Assembly: GCA_900555225.1 (NCBI GenBank)
Contig: USKL01000056.1
Coordinates: forward strand, 1 to 8,066
Length of the DNA: 8,066 bases
DNA from: an uncultured Collinsella sp.
GTDB lineage: Bacteria; Actinomycetota; Coriobacteriia; Coriobacteriales; Coriobacteriaceae
Reading direction: 5' to 3'
Shown here: in pieces, positions 1 through 6,019 of the stretch
How positions within the stretch are numbered: position 1 is the first letter of the stretch
Layout: each line of letters begins with the position of its first letter
Notes under the pieces: generated by a model
Seen by the model: the letters and a program-made list of their open reading frames with translations, nothing else
Databases searched by the model: none
Told to the model about the DNA's origin: nothing
Program-made: the position numbers and the translations under genes

Positions 1-788
1 CCCTTGCTAATCTTGATGTCGGGCGCTCCGGCATTGACCATGGGCTCGATGGTAAAGACCATGCCCGGAGCCATGATGGTGTCCACATCGGGCGCCTCGG
101 TGGTAAAGCCCACAAACGGGTCCTCGTGGAACTCCTTACCGATGCCGTGTCCGCCGTACTCGCGCACCACACTAAAACCGGCGTCCTCGACCGTCTTTTG
201 CACGGCCTCGGCCATTACGGACAGCGGCAGCCATGGCTTGACGGCCGCCAGACCCGCCTCCACGCTGGCGCGGGTGACGTCGACCAGGCGCTGGCGCTCG
301 GCAGATACCTCGCCGATGCAGAACATACGGCTCGAATCACTAAAGTAACCGTCCAGGATCGTGGAGCAGTCCACGTTGATGATATCGCCCTCGTGCAGCA
401 CATCCGCATCGCAGGGGATACCGTGGCAGACGACGTCGTTGATCGAGGTACACACGCTCTTGGGGTAACCCTCGTAGTTGAGGTCTGCCGGCGTGCCGCC
501 GTGCTCGACGGTGTAGTCGTAGATCATCTGGTCGATCTGGTTGGTGGTCATGCCTGCGGCGATATGCTCGCCCACATAATCGAGCACGCCCACGTTGATG
601 GCGGCCGAGCGCTTGATGCCCTCGATATCGGCGGGAGTCTTGTAAAGCGTGCGAGGCAGAACCTCCCAGCCCTCTTCCCACAAGCGCTCGAGGCGCTCAT
701 CAAAGGCGCTATGGCATTTCTTGTATTTCTTGCCGCTGCCGCACCAGCAAGCGTCGTTGCGGCCAGGCACGGGTCCTTTGTCATACAT
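1..788 (-). CDS. map: Methionine aminopeptidase type I with N-terminal SEC-C zinc motif (3' end cut by window edge)
   Basis: Removes the initiator methionine from nascent cytosolic proteins as a di-metal hydrolase. 262 residues are visible. Residues 8-26 form a SEC-C motif (C14, C16, C25, H26 as zinc ligands; CWCGSGKKYKKCH), an N-terminal extension found in many Gram-positive MetAPs and thought to help ribosome association. The catalytic core follows: H122 in VCHGIP, metal ligands D140 (NVDCST) and D151 (FSDSSRMF), H214 in YGGHGIG, and E248 in FTIEPM. The last metal ligand (equivalent to E235 of E. coli Map) would lie beyond the left edge. The start is ATG at 788-786, behind AAAGGAAG at about 6 nt spacing; it puts the SEC-C motif at the very N terminus, as in relatives. 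The gene is probably monocistronic, since a long hairpin separates it from the upstream radical SAM gene. All visible catalytic residues are intact. Confidence 0.96.
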   Translation of the reverse strand, partial: MYDKGPVPGRNDACWCGSGKKYKKCHSAFDERLERLWEEGWEVLPRTLYKTPADIEGIKRSAAINVGVLDYVGEHIAAGMTTNQIDQMIYDYTVEHGGTPADLNYEGYPKSVCTSINDVVCHGIPCDADVLHEGDIINVDCSTILDGYFSDSSRMFCIGEVSAERQRLVDVTRASVEAGLAAVKPWLPLSVMAEAVQKTVEDAGFSVVREYGGHGIGKEFHEDPFVGFTTEAPDVDTIMAPGMVFTIEPMVNAGAPDIKISK

Positions 789-813
789 GGCTAACTTCCT
801 TTCATCCGCAGCT

Positions 814-819
814 AGTATA
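814..819 (-). promoter_or_regulatory. Candidate -10 box of map
   Basis: TATACT read on the minus strand (5 of 6 to TATAAT), 26 nt upstream of the map start codon, leaving a short leader with the ribosome binding site. No good -35 hexamer is found at 16-18 nt; the DNA there is T-rich and abuts the outer end of the long inverted repeat at 841-907. The call rests on the -10 box alone. Confidence 0.4.
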
Positions 820-840
820 GCCCACCCACGCGTCCATAAA

Positions 841-907
841 AGTTGCGGTGATATAGTTCCGATTTAAGCGGTTTAACAGCATAAATAGGAACTATATCAC
901 CGCAACT
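841..907. repeat. Long inverted repeat, 20-bp perfect arms (67-bp hairpin element)
   Basis: Arm agttgcggtgatatagttcc at 841-860 is perfectly inverted at 888-907. Inside, pairing resumes after one mismatch (862-866 with 882-886) and again at 868-869 with 879-880, leaving an apical loop of about 9 nt. The element lies 41 bp past the stop of the radical SAM gene and before the map promoter. Read on the minus strand the stem ends in a short TTTT run, so it could terminate the radical SAM transcript. The stem is, however, far longer than the ordinary terminator at 6387-6418. It resembles the element at 5245-5308 in size and layout. It could also be a dispersed palindromic element. Confidence 0.85.
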
Positions 908-948
908 GATGGAGCGGGATGGCGGACACTGGCTGCTGCGTGGTTTTG

Positions 949-1725
949 CTAGTAGCTCACCTGGCAGGGAATGCCGAGGGCTTGGACGCGCGCGGCAATG
1001 GCGTCGAGCACCTCAGGCGCCGCTTTGGCAAGGCCGGCGATCGGTGTCTCGCGCGCCACCGTGTAGATGGTTGCTTCTTGTGGGCGAATGCGCTCAAGCG
1101 CCGCGAGCCAGGGGCCGACGTACTCCTCGCCGGTGTTGTCGATGAGCTTGCCCTGATACTCGCCGGTCAAAAAGATCGTCTGGATAATAACGTGACCTTC
1201 AAAGCTTGCGAACGTCTCAATCTGGTGCTCGACGTCGTAGGGGCCAACGGGCTGGTCGAGCAGCTGGATAAATGCCGGGTCGACCGTATCGAGCTTGAGG
1301 ATGTTGTCGTCGACCATCATGAGCGCGTCGTGCACCTCGGGACGGTCGGCGCGCGTGCCGTTGGAAAGCACGGCGATCTTGGAGTTTGGGGCAAGCTCGT
1401 CGCGCAGCGCGACGGCGCCGGCGATGGCCTGCGGAAACTCCGGCGCGGCGGTGGGCTCGCCGTTGCCTGCGAAGGTGATCACATCGGGGAGCTCGCCCTC
1501 GGCTGCCATCTCGCGCAGCTTTGCCTCGAGCGCGTCGAGTACCACGGCAGCTGTGTTGTACGGCTCATGGCAGGGACGCTCGGCGTTGAGGCCGTTTTCG
1601 CAGTAAATGCAGTCGAACGTGCAGATTTTGCCGCTGGCCGGCATCATGTTGACGCCGAGCGAGAGACCAAGGCGACGGCTGCGAACGGGCCCAAAGATGG
1701 GGCTGGCATTCAAAAACGTAGACAT
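949..1725 (-). CDS. Radical SAM protein, unknown substrate
   Basis: 258 residues. Residues 35-42 (CTFDCIYC, a CX3CX2C motif: C35, C39, C42) bind the [4Fe-4S] cluster that splits S-adenosylmethionine into a 5'-deoxyadenosyl radical. TFAGNGEPT (84-92) is the GGE-like strand contacting the SAM amino group. KLDTVD (144-149) and TIYTVARETP (219-228) fit conserved later strands of the small COG0731-like radical SAM proteins. No extra C-terminal Fe-S domain (SPASM) is visible, so the protein is close to a bare radical SAM barrel; the reaction cannot be named. Start: two ATGs follow GAGGAG (1740-1735). I prefer 1725 (spacing 9 nt, MSTFLNASPIFGPVRSRRLG) over 1731 (spacing 3 nt), which would add two residues. 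The open frame continues upstream to 2319 but is antisense to the hydrolase there and is not coding. The gene is divergent from that hydrolase. Confidence 0.9.
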   Translation of the reverse strand: MSTFLNASPIFGPVRSRRLGLSLGVNMMPASGKICTFDCIYCENGLNAERPCHEPYNTAAVVLDALEAKLREMAAEGELPDVITFAGNGEPTAAPEFPQAIAGAVALRDELAPNSKIAVLSNGTRADRPEVHDALMMVDDNILKLDTVDPAFIQLLDQPVGPYDVEHQIETFASFEGHVIIQTIFLTGEYQGKLIDNTGEEYVGPWLAALERIRPQEATIYTVARETPIAGLAKAAPEVLDAIAARVQALGIPCQVSY

Positions 1726-1894
1726 AGGCATATGCTCCTCAAGACAATTGTGCCTAAGCATAGCATCGGCTCCAAAGCAAGGTGCGGGCTCTTGCTTTAC
1801 AAGTTTCGTTTTTTCACGTCGCCCATGATGCTGTGCCATGAAAAGCCTCGGGTCGGGTACAGTTAATCTGTTAACAAGGCATAAGGCAATGCGG

Positions 1895-1930
1895 GTCCAT
1901 CCAACCGTACTGACGTGCAACTGGATGGGC
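1895..1930 (+). other. Leader hairpin before the hydrolase; otherwise featureless divergent intergenic region
   Basis: CCATCCA at 1897-1903 is perfectly inverted at 1922-1928 (TGGATGG). A G·T wobble and a G-C pair extend it to 1895/1930. It ends 20 nt before the hydrolase ATG. GTTAA/TTAAC at 1862-1866 and 1871-1875 is another short inverted repeat. I found no convincing -35/-10 pair for either divergent gene in 1741-1950. These may be a leader structure and an operator, or chance. Confidence 0.35.
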
Positions 1931-1950
1931 ATTGATGATGGGGGCACAAC

Positions 1951-2748
1951 ATGGATTTTACGGTCGAGAATGCGGGCACCACGATTGCCTGTCGCGAATA
2001 TGCCGGCCCGGATGTGTCGCCTGATGCTCCTGCTTTGGTGTGCGTGCACGGCGCTTGTGTCGACGGCACATTTTTCGACGGTATCGCTTGTGAGCTCAGC
2101 CGCAACTACCGCGTAATTGCCTACGACCGCCGCGGCTGCGGTGGCAGCAGCGATGCGGCAGACGGCAGCTATGATCTTGCCGCTCAGGCCGCCGACCTGC
2201 AAGCCGTGATCGAACACGTTGGCGCTCCGGCAAATGTGCTTGCGCATAGTGCCGGTACGTTGGTTGCGCTGGAGCTTCTTCGCACCGAACCCCATCTCGT
2301 CGCCCGTGCGATTCTGCATGAGCCGGCTGTGTCGGCCAAAGGTGTCGGTATGGGCGCAGCTCCGGTTTTGCTCGATATGATTGCGGCGGGAAAGGTTTCA
2401 AGGGCGCTCCGGCTTTTCTTGGGAGCCCTCGGCGACTTGGACCCCGAGGCTCCTGGGACGACCGAAGCGGAAGTCAAACATGCCCTGCGCAATGGTCGTT
2501 GCTTTATGGCCAATGAATACGGAACAAATATGACATATGCTCCCGACTGGGAGCGCGCTCGCGCGTCAAAGGCGGTGTCGGCCGTGTTCTTGGGCGAGCT
2601 CTCGGTTGGCACGCCCCGCGAGGCGGGCACGAGGGTGGCTGCCGAATATCTCGATTGCCCCCTTGTGACGATTCCGGGCGCGCATAACGGTCTGCGCGAT
2701 CGCCCCGTTACGGCGGCAAATGCCGTTCGTGATGTCTTGGAGCGTTAG
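1951..2748 (+). CDS. Alpha/beta hydrolase fold protein with atypical catalytic motifs
   Basis: 265 residues, cytosolic, with no signal peptide or membrane segment. The alpha/beta hydrolase order is clear: oxyanion-loop VCVHGAC (30-36), strand and turn VIAYDRRGCGGSS (55-67), nucleophile elbow LAHSAGT (97-103) with Ser100, and the histidine loop PGAHNGLRDRP (242-252) with His245. Two features are odd. The elbow is AHSAG rather than GxSxG (first Gly is Ala98). At the usual acid site, FLGELS (213-218), the Asp position is Ser218, so Glu216 or Glu124 (LHEPAV) would have to act as the acid. Length is normal for the family. Start ATG 1951 follows GGGGG at 7 nt spacing. It stands alone, divergent from the radical SAM gene and separated from the next gene by a promoter. 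Substrate is unknown; an esterase or a lactone/amide hydrolase is possible. Confidence 0.87.
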   Translation: MDFTVENAGTTIACREYAGPDVSPDAPALVCVHGACVDGTFFDGIACELSRNYRVIAYDRRGCGGSSDAADGSYDLAAQAADLQAVIEHVGAPANVLAHSAGTLVALELLRTEPHLVARAILHEPAVSAKGVGMGAAPVLLDMIAAGKVSRALRLFLGALGDLDPEAPGTTEAEVKHALRNGRCFMANEYGTNMTYAPDWERARASKAVSAVFLGELSVGTPREAGTRVAAEYLDCPLVTIPGAHNGLRDRPVTAANAVRDVLER

Positions 2749-2844
2749 CACGCTCGATGACCTGCGGGGAGAGGGGTTGTTAGCGTTTCGTCATTGTTAA
2801 CGAATGCGTCCATAACCGCGCGCCCGCGGCTCCATTACCGCCGC

Positions 2845-2873
2845 TTGCCAGGTCATAAAAATGTAACGATAAT
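2845..2873 (+). promoter_or_regulatory. Sigma-70-type promoter of the c-di-GMP/Hpt operon
   Basis: TTGCCA (2845-2850), a 17-nt spacer, and GATAAT (2868-2873): each hexamer is 5 of 6 to consensus and the spacing is optimal. Transcription would start near 2880, giving a leader of about 80 nt. Upstream, 2749-2844 holds only a small GC-rich stem (CCGCG 2816-2820 with CGCGG 2825-2829) without a T run, so the hydrolase terminator is not clear. Confidence 0.65.
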
Positions 2874-2919
2874 CGCGCGTTTGCCTTCAGCTGTTAGATG
2901 TTACCCTTGTACCAATTGA

Positions 2920-2940
2920 TATGCACCGTTGCCGTGCATA
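2920..2940 (+). promoter_or_regulatory. Leader inverted repeat just before the ribosome binding site
   Basis: TATGCAC (2920-2926) and GTGCATA (2934-2940) are perfect 7-bp inverted arms around a 7-nt loop, 7 nt upstream of the AAAGGG ribosome binding site (2948-2953) of the GGDEF/HD-GYP gene. It lies in the predicted leader. It could be an RNA hairpin affecting translation or a dimeric repressor site. It does not match the c-di-GMP riboswitch cores that I know. Confidence 0.5.
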
Positions 2941-2959
2941 ACGATAGAAAGGGCCCCAT

Positions 2960-4840
2960 ATGCGCAAAAATCACGAGGTCAATCTAACCGACGAGGAGGC
3001 TGCCGCTGAGGTCGCCCGCGTCGCGAAGACCTACCCCGTGGTGCGTTTGCTGTCGGCCGATCAGATTAAGAGCGAGCCTAACTGCCTGCTCGCCGGCAAT
3101 CGGTGCCCTTGTCTGCGTCAGTCGAGTCTTGAGGCCTTGGCAGATTCCGATGAGGTGTCGGAGCAACTGCTCAACGATGGTGTTGAGTACCGCGCCCGCC
3201 TACGCCCTCTGAAGGTCGAGGGCGAGCCTCACGTCCTGCTGATGGTGCGCCCGATCGATGAGCAAGAGGCTGCAGAAGAGGACCTCGTCTACACCGACGT
3301 GCTGACGAGTGTGCGCAATCGCCGATATTACGAGGAAAAGCTCCGTAGCGCCCGCATGAATGCCGGCGTTGCGGTGATCGACCTTGATGATTTTAGGGTC
3401 TTCAACGATACGTGTGGCCGTCATGCCGGCGACCTTGCGCTCGGTGCTGTGGCGACGGCCATACGCAGCGGAATTCGTTCGACTGACGAGCTCGTACGCT
3501 ATGGCTGCGACAAGTTTGTGGTCGTCATGCCCAATATTCCCTCCGATGACTTCACCCGTCGCCTGCATCAGGTGTCCGATGCCGTTCATGCCACGATTGT
3601 TCCGGGCCATGAGTACGTGAGCTTGACGGCATGTGTTGGTGGCGTTCGCATTCATGGCGAGACGGTCGATGAGGGCGTTGGCCGCGCTGTCCAGTTATTG
3701 AGCCGCGCTAAGGCAAAAGCCGGTACGGTCGTGACCGATGCCGATTCCATCGAAGCCTTCCAAAGCGAAAAGCCTTTGGTGCTTATTGTCGATGACTCCG
3801 AGATGAACCGAGCCATTCTCAGCGAGATGCTCAAGGACGAGTATTGCATCCTCGAGGCCGACCACGGTCGTGCGGCGCTCGACATGGTCGACCGCTATGG
3901 CGATGAGTTGTCGCTCGTGCTGCTGGATATTGTCATGCCGGGCATAAGCGGCTTTGAGGTGCTGGCCGATCTGTCGCGCCGATCGGGTATCGACAATCTG
4001 CCTTTCATCATGATATCGAGCGAAGATTCCGATGATATGGTTCTGCGCGCGTACGAGCTGGGCGCCTCGGACTATATCAACCGCCCGTTTGACTCCCGTG
4101 TCGTGCGCCGCCGTGTAAGCAACACCATCCGCCTATACGCCAAACAGCGCCGCCTGACGAGCCTGCTGTCCCAGCAGTACAACGAGCGCGTCAAGAACAG
4201 TCGCATGCTCATCGACATCATGGCCGGCGTCATGGAGCTTCGCAATGGTGAGAGCGGCAGGCACGTTACGAATATCGAAAAGCTGACCGAGCTGCTGCTT
4301 GACTGTCTGGTTCAGCGTAGCGACACGATCTCCCTCGACAATGAGGAGCGCTCCACGATTGCCCTGGCTTCGGCGCTGCACGATATTGGCAAGATGTCGA
4401 TTGACGATGCGATCCTCAACAAACCCGGGCGTCTTACGCCCGAGGAGTTCGAGATTATGAAGACGCATACCACGATCGGCGCCGACATGCTGCTCGAGCT
4501 GGGCCGCCATCACGTCGGCAATGCGCTTGTGGAATATGCGTACCAGATTGCGCGTTGGCATCACGAGCGCTGGGATGGCAAGGGTTATCCCGATGGCCTT
4601 AAGGGCAACCAGATTCCCATCGCCGCACAGGTGGTTTCGGTGGCCGACGTGTACGATGCTCTGACGAGCGTGCGCGTGTACAAGGACGCTATCCCGCACA
4701 AGGAGGCTATCCAGATGATCTTGGACGGTAAGTGCGGTGAGTTTAACCCGCTGTTGCTCGACTGCCTGCTCGAGGTGCAAGACCGTATCGCCGAGACGTT
4801 GGCGCGCCCCGCCGACGTCGTCGCGTTTCCCACGATTTAG
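2960..4840 (+). CDS. PAS-like / degenerate GGDEF / receiver / HD-GYP c-di-GMP phosphodiesterase
   Basis: 626 residues, soluble. (1) 25-100: PAS-like segment with C42, C49, C51. (2) 110-255: GGDEF domain with DVLTSVRNRR (113-122) and DLDDF (141-145), but the active-site loop is GCDKF (182-186): Gly to Cys and Glu to Lys, so cyclase activity is unlikely. The I-site RSTD (173-176) has the PleD-like spacing to the loop. (3) 272-390: receiver with acidic pair D278/D279, phospho-accepting D323, S353, and Arg375 where Lys is usual. (4) 415-615: HD-GYP with H435, H474-D475, K478, H503, H534-H535, GYP at 542-544 and D563. The metal ligands look complete, so it should hydrolyse c-di-GMP. I infer that phosphorylation at D323 and c-di-GMP or GTP binding to the dead GGDEF tune the HD-GYP. 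Start ATG 2960 follows AAAGGG at 6 nt. It is cotranscribed with the Hpt gene 23 bp downstream. Confidence 0.93.
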   Translation: MRKNHEVNLTDEEAAAEVARVAKTYPVVRLLSADQIKSEPNCLLAGNRCPCLRQSSLEALADSDEVSEQLLNDGVEYRARLRPLKVEGEPHVLLMVRPIDEQEAAEEDLVYTDVLTSVRNRRYYEEKLRSARMNAGVAVIDLDDFRVFNDTCGRHAGDLALGAVATAIRSGIRSTDELVRYGCDKFVVVMPNIPSDDFTRRLHQVSDAVHATIVPGHEYVSLTACVGGVRIHGETVDEGVGRAVQLLSRAKAKAGTVVTDADSIEAFQSEKPLVLIVDDSEMNRAILSEMLKDEYCILEADHGRAALDMVDRYGDELSLVLLDIVMPGISGFEVLADLSRRSGIDNLPFIMISSEDSDDMVLRAYELGASDYINRPFDSRVVRRRVSNTIRLYAKQRRLTSLLSQQYNERVKNSRMLIDIMAGVMELRNGESGRHVTNIEKLTELLLDCLVQRSDTISLDNEERSTIALASALHDIGKMSIDDAILNKPGRLTPEEFEIMKTHTTIGADMLLELGRHHVGNALVEYAYQIARWHHERWDGKGYPDGLKGNQIPIAAQVVSVADVYDALTSVRVYKDAIPHKEAIQMILDGKCGEFNPLLLDCLLEVQDRIAETLARPADVVAFPTI

Positions 4841-4863
4841 TTTGACCAAAGGAGTTTTAATCC

Positions 4864-5220
4864 ATGATTTCCATGCGTGAGGCGTATGAGAAGATCGGCG
4901 CCAATTATGATGACGCATGCGCTCGGCTGATGGGCGAGGAAATGCTTGCCCGCTTTTCCCTCAAGTTTTTGGATGACGAGAGCATGGACAAGCTGGAGGC
5001 CGCCATGGCGGCGGGAGACGCCGAAGGTGCGTTTATGGCAGCGCACACACTCAAGGGCGTGAGCCAGAACCTGGGATTCGATAATCTGTACGAGCCGGCG
5101 GTCGTGGTAACCGAAGCGCTGCGCGGCGCCGATGCCGTTGACGGCGCTCGCGAGGGAATGCATGCGTTGCAGCAGCAATATGCGGCTACGATGTCGGCCC
5201 TGCGCGAGGCGGCAGAGTAA
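4864..5220 (+). CDS. Stand-alone Hpt histidine phosphotransfer protein
   Basis: 118 residues, all-helical and cytosolic. Residues 60-71 (AHTLKGVSQNLG) are the Hpt signature, with H61 as the phosphorylated histidine that shuttles phosphate between receiver domains. The surrounding helices and total length fit a four-helix Hpt bundle with no extra domain. Start ATG 4864 is preceded by AAAGGAG (4848-4854) at 9 nt; the ATG at 4873 is too far from it. It begins 23 bp after the GGDEF/HD-GYP gene with no terminator between, so both are one operon. The receiver of that protein (D323) is the obvious partner. No sensor kinase is visible, so phosphate must come from elsewhere, or the Hpt may drain phosphate from the receiver. 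Confidence 0.92.
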   Translation: MISMREAYEKIGANYDDACARLMGEEMLARFSLKFLDDESMDKLEAAMAAGDAEGAFMAAHTLKGVSQNLGFDNLYEPAVVVTEALRGADAVDGAREGMHALQQQYAATMSALREAAE

Positions 5221-5244
5221 GAGCTTGCGGGCCTTGATGACTAT

Positions 5245-5308
5245 GAGAGTGGATAATCTCCCGTTTTAGGCCCGGTGGCGGCCCCAAAGTGGGAGATTAT
5301 CCACTCTC
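5245..5308. repeat. Long inverted repeat, 18-bp perfect arms (64-bp hairpin element)
   Basis: Arm gagagtggataatctccc (5245-5262) is perfectly inverted at 5291-5308. In RNA the stem extends by two G·U pairs and three A-U pairs (5263-5267 with 5286-5290), then GGCC/GGCC (5269-5272 with 5280-5283) under a 7-nt loop. It starts 24 bp after the Hpt stop codon, so a transcript-end role is natural, but no T run follows the stem on the plus strand. Arm length and placement parallel the element at 841-907, though the arm sequences differ. Confidence 0.85.
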
Positions 5309-5396
5309 GTTCGATATGTGTCCAAAAATCCACGCTCACCCCTCCGGGTTAGTAAATGGCCTATGCGCACTGGCGGGGCTTTCCGCATGCAATCAA

Positions 5397-5430
5397 TATC
5401 GTTGTTCGATAAACTGTTCGAATAACGATA
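5397..5430. promoter_or_regulatory. 34-bp operator-like inverted repeat before the DUF2975/HTH operon
   Basis: TATCGTTGTTCGA (5397-5409) and TCGAATAACGATA (5418-5430) are 13-bp inverted arms with one G·T mismatch, around an 8-nt centre. Each arm contains the 11-bp motif GAANAACNATA: GAACAACGATA on the minus strand (5407-5397) and GAATAACGATA on the plus strand (5420-5430). It ends 20 nt before the DUF2975 start codon. A weak promoter may overlap it (TTGTTC 5402-5407, 16 nt, AACGAT 5424-5429). Autoregulation by the HTH protein of this operon is the natural reading. Confidence 0.65.
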
Positions 5431-5450
5431 GAGTCGATGAGGGTGAGTGT

Positions 5451-6011
5451 ATGTCTAACAGCGTTCAGCGTATGGCCAAAGCGGGCGATAATATCAGGAA
5501 GCTTGGCTTTTGCATGGCAGCCGTTTTTGCAGGGATGCTCGTCGCTTTTGCCGCGTTGGTTGTTTACGTGATCTGGTATGCGGTTGCAAACGTTGCCTCT
5601 GTCGATTCTTTCGGCGTCGTGACGCTTCTCGATGGCGGGTGCATCGTTATCCCAAGCGGACTGTGCCTGGCACTCGTCGTGGGTATTTCGCTTGTCGTTT
5701 TGTGTGGGATCAGCCGTAACATCTCGCGGGGTGTCTCGCCCTTTACCAGGGCACATGTGCGGCTTATCCGTGTTCTTGCACTTGCCTTTGCTGTTAACGC
5801 TGCGGTTTCGTTTGTTGGTGCCTATGGATCGGTCAATCTCACCATTGGCGGACTGGAGCTTTACATCGTGCCTCATTCCTTCGTTATTGAGATTTGCCAA
5901 GGCGCTACCTTTGATGCGGGGTCGTTTATCGGCGCAGTTGTCTGCTTGTTTATCTCGGCGATCTGGAGTTATGCCTCGCTGCTCCAAGAGCAGTCTGACG
6001 AGCTTGTGTAG
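5451..6011 (+). CDS. DUF2975-like four-helix membrane protein
   Basis: 186 residues with four predicted membrane helices at about 18-44, 67-87, 103-125 and 157-177. The loop before helix 3, SRGVSPFTRAHVRLIR (92-107), matches the G-x-PFT-type motif I associate with DUF2975. That family is uncharacterised and very often sits beside a small Cro/C1 regulator, as here. Start: ATG 5451 behind GAGGG (5439-5443) at 7 nt. An upstream in-frame ATG at 5289 would begin inside the long inverted repeat and is unlikely. The HTH gene begins 8 bp downstream, so the two are translated together. A plausible role is a membrane partner or sensor for the regulator, but no function has been shown. The 34-bp inverted repeat just upstream suggests autoregulation. 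Confidence 0.8.
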   Translation: MSNSVQRMAKAGDNIRKLGFCMAAVFAGMLVAFAALVVYVIWYAVANVASVDSFGVVTLLDGGCIVIPSGLCLALVVGISLVVLCGISRNISRGVSPFTRAHVRLIRVLALAFAVNAAVSFVGAYGSVNLTIGGLELYIVPHSFVIEICQGATFDAGSFIGAVVCLFISAIWSYASLLQEQSDELV

Positions 6012-6019
6012 GAGGAAAC

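Noticed and set aside
126..794. 222-residue plus-strand open frame opposite map
   Set aside because: It is antisense to a gene with a full set of MetAP catalytic motifs; it shows no recognisable domain and is a GC-rich shadow frame.
919..1866. 315-residue plus-strand open frame
   Set aside because: It is antisense to the radical SAM gene and runs through its start and the divergent intergenic region; no family is recognisable.
1726..2319. N-terminal extension of the radical SAM frame to a 456-residue protein
   Set aside because: The extension is antisense to the alpha/beta hydrolase and shows no domain, while a strong ribosome binding site sits right before 1731/1725.
830..2815. GCGTCCATAA present at 830-839 and 2806-2815
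   Set aside because: Repeated 10-mers are expected many times by chance in 8 kb, and the contexts are unrelated.
2757..2856. ATGACCTG/CAGGTCAT 8-bp inverted repeat spanning about 100 bp
   Set aside because: The arms are short and far apart; an 8-bp match of this sort is expected by chance at this scale.
2880..2959. c-di-GMP riboswitch in the leader of the GGDEF/HD-GYP gene
   Set aside because: The leader is only about 80 nt with one small hairpin, and no GEMM-type conserved core is seen.
4133..4918. 261-residue minus-strand open frame
   Set aside because: It is antisense to the HD-GYP domain and the start of the Hpt gene; a shadow of codon bias.
5403..5422. Possible LexA/SOS box because of repeated GTTCG
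   Set aside because: The Gram-positive SOS box needs inverted GAAC-N4-GTTC; here GTTCG occurs as a direct repeat, and the GAANAACNATA inverted pair explains the site better.
5289..5450. Upstream in-frame start that would lengthen the DUF2975 protein by 54 residues
   Set aside because: It begins inside the inverted repeat arm region, crosses the operator palindrome, and lacks a ribosome binding site; the ATG at 5451 has a good one.
5361..5987. 208-residue minus-strand open frame
   Set aside because: It is antisense to the DUF2975-like gene, with a highly charged, domain-free translation that mirrors membrane helices on the other strand.
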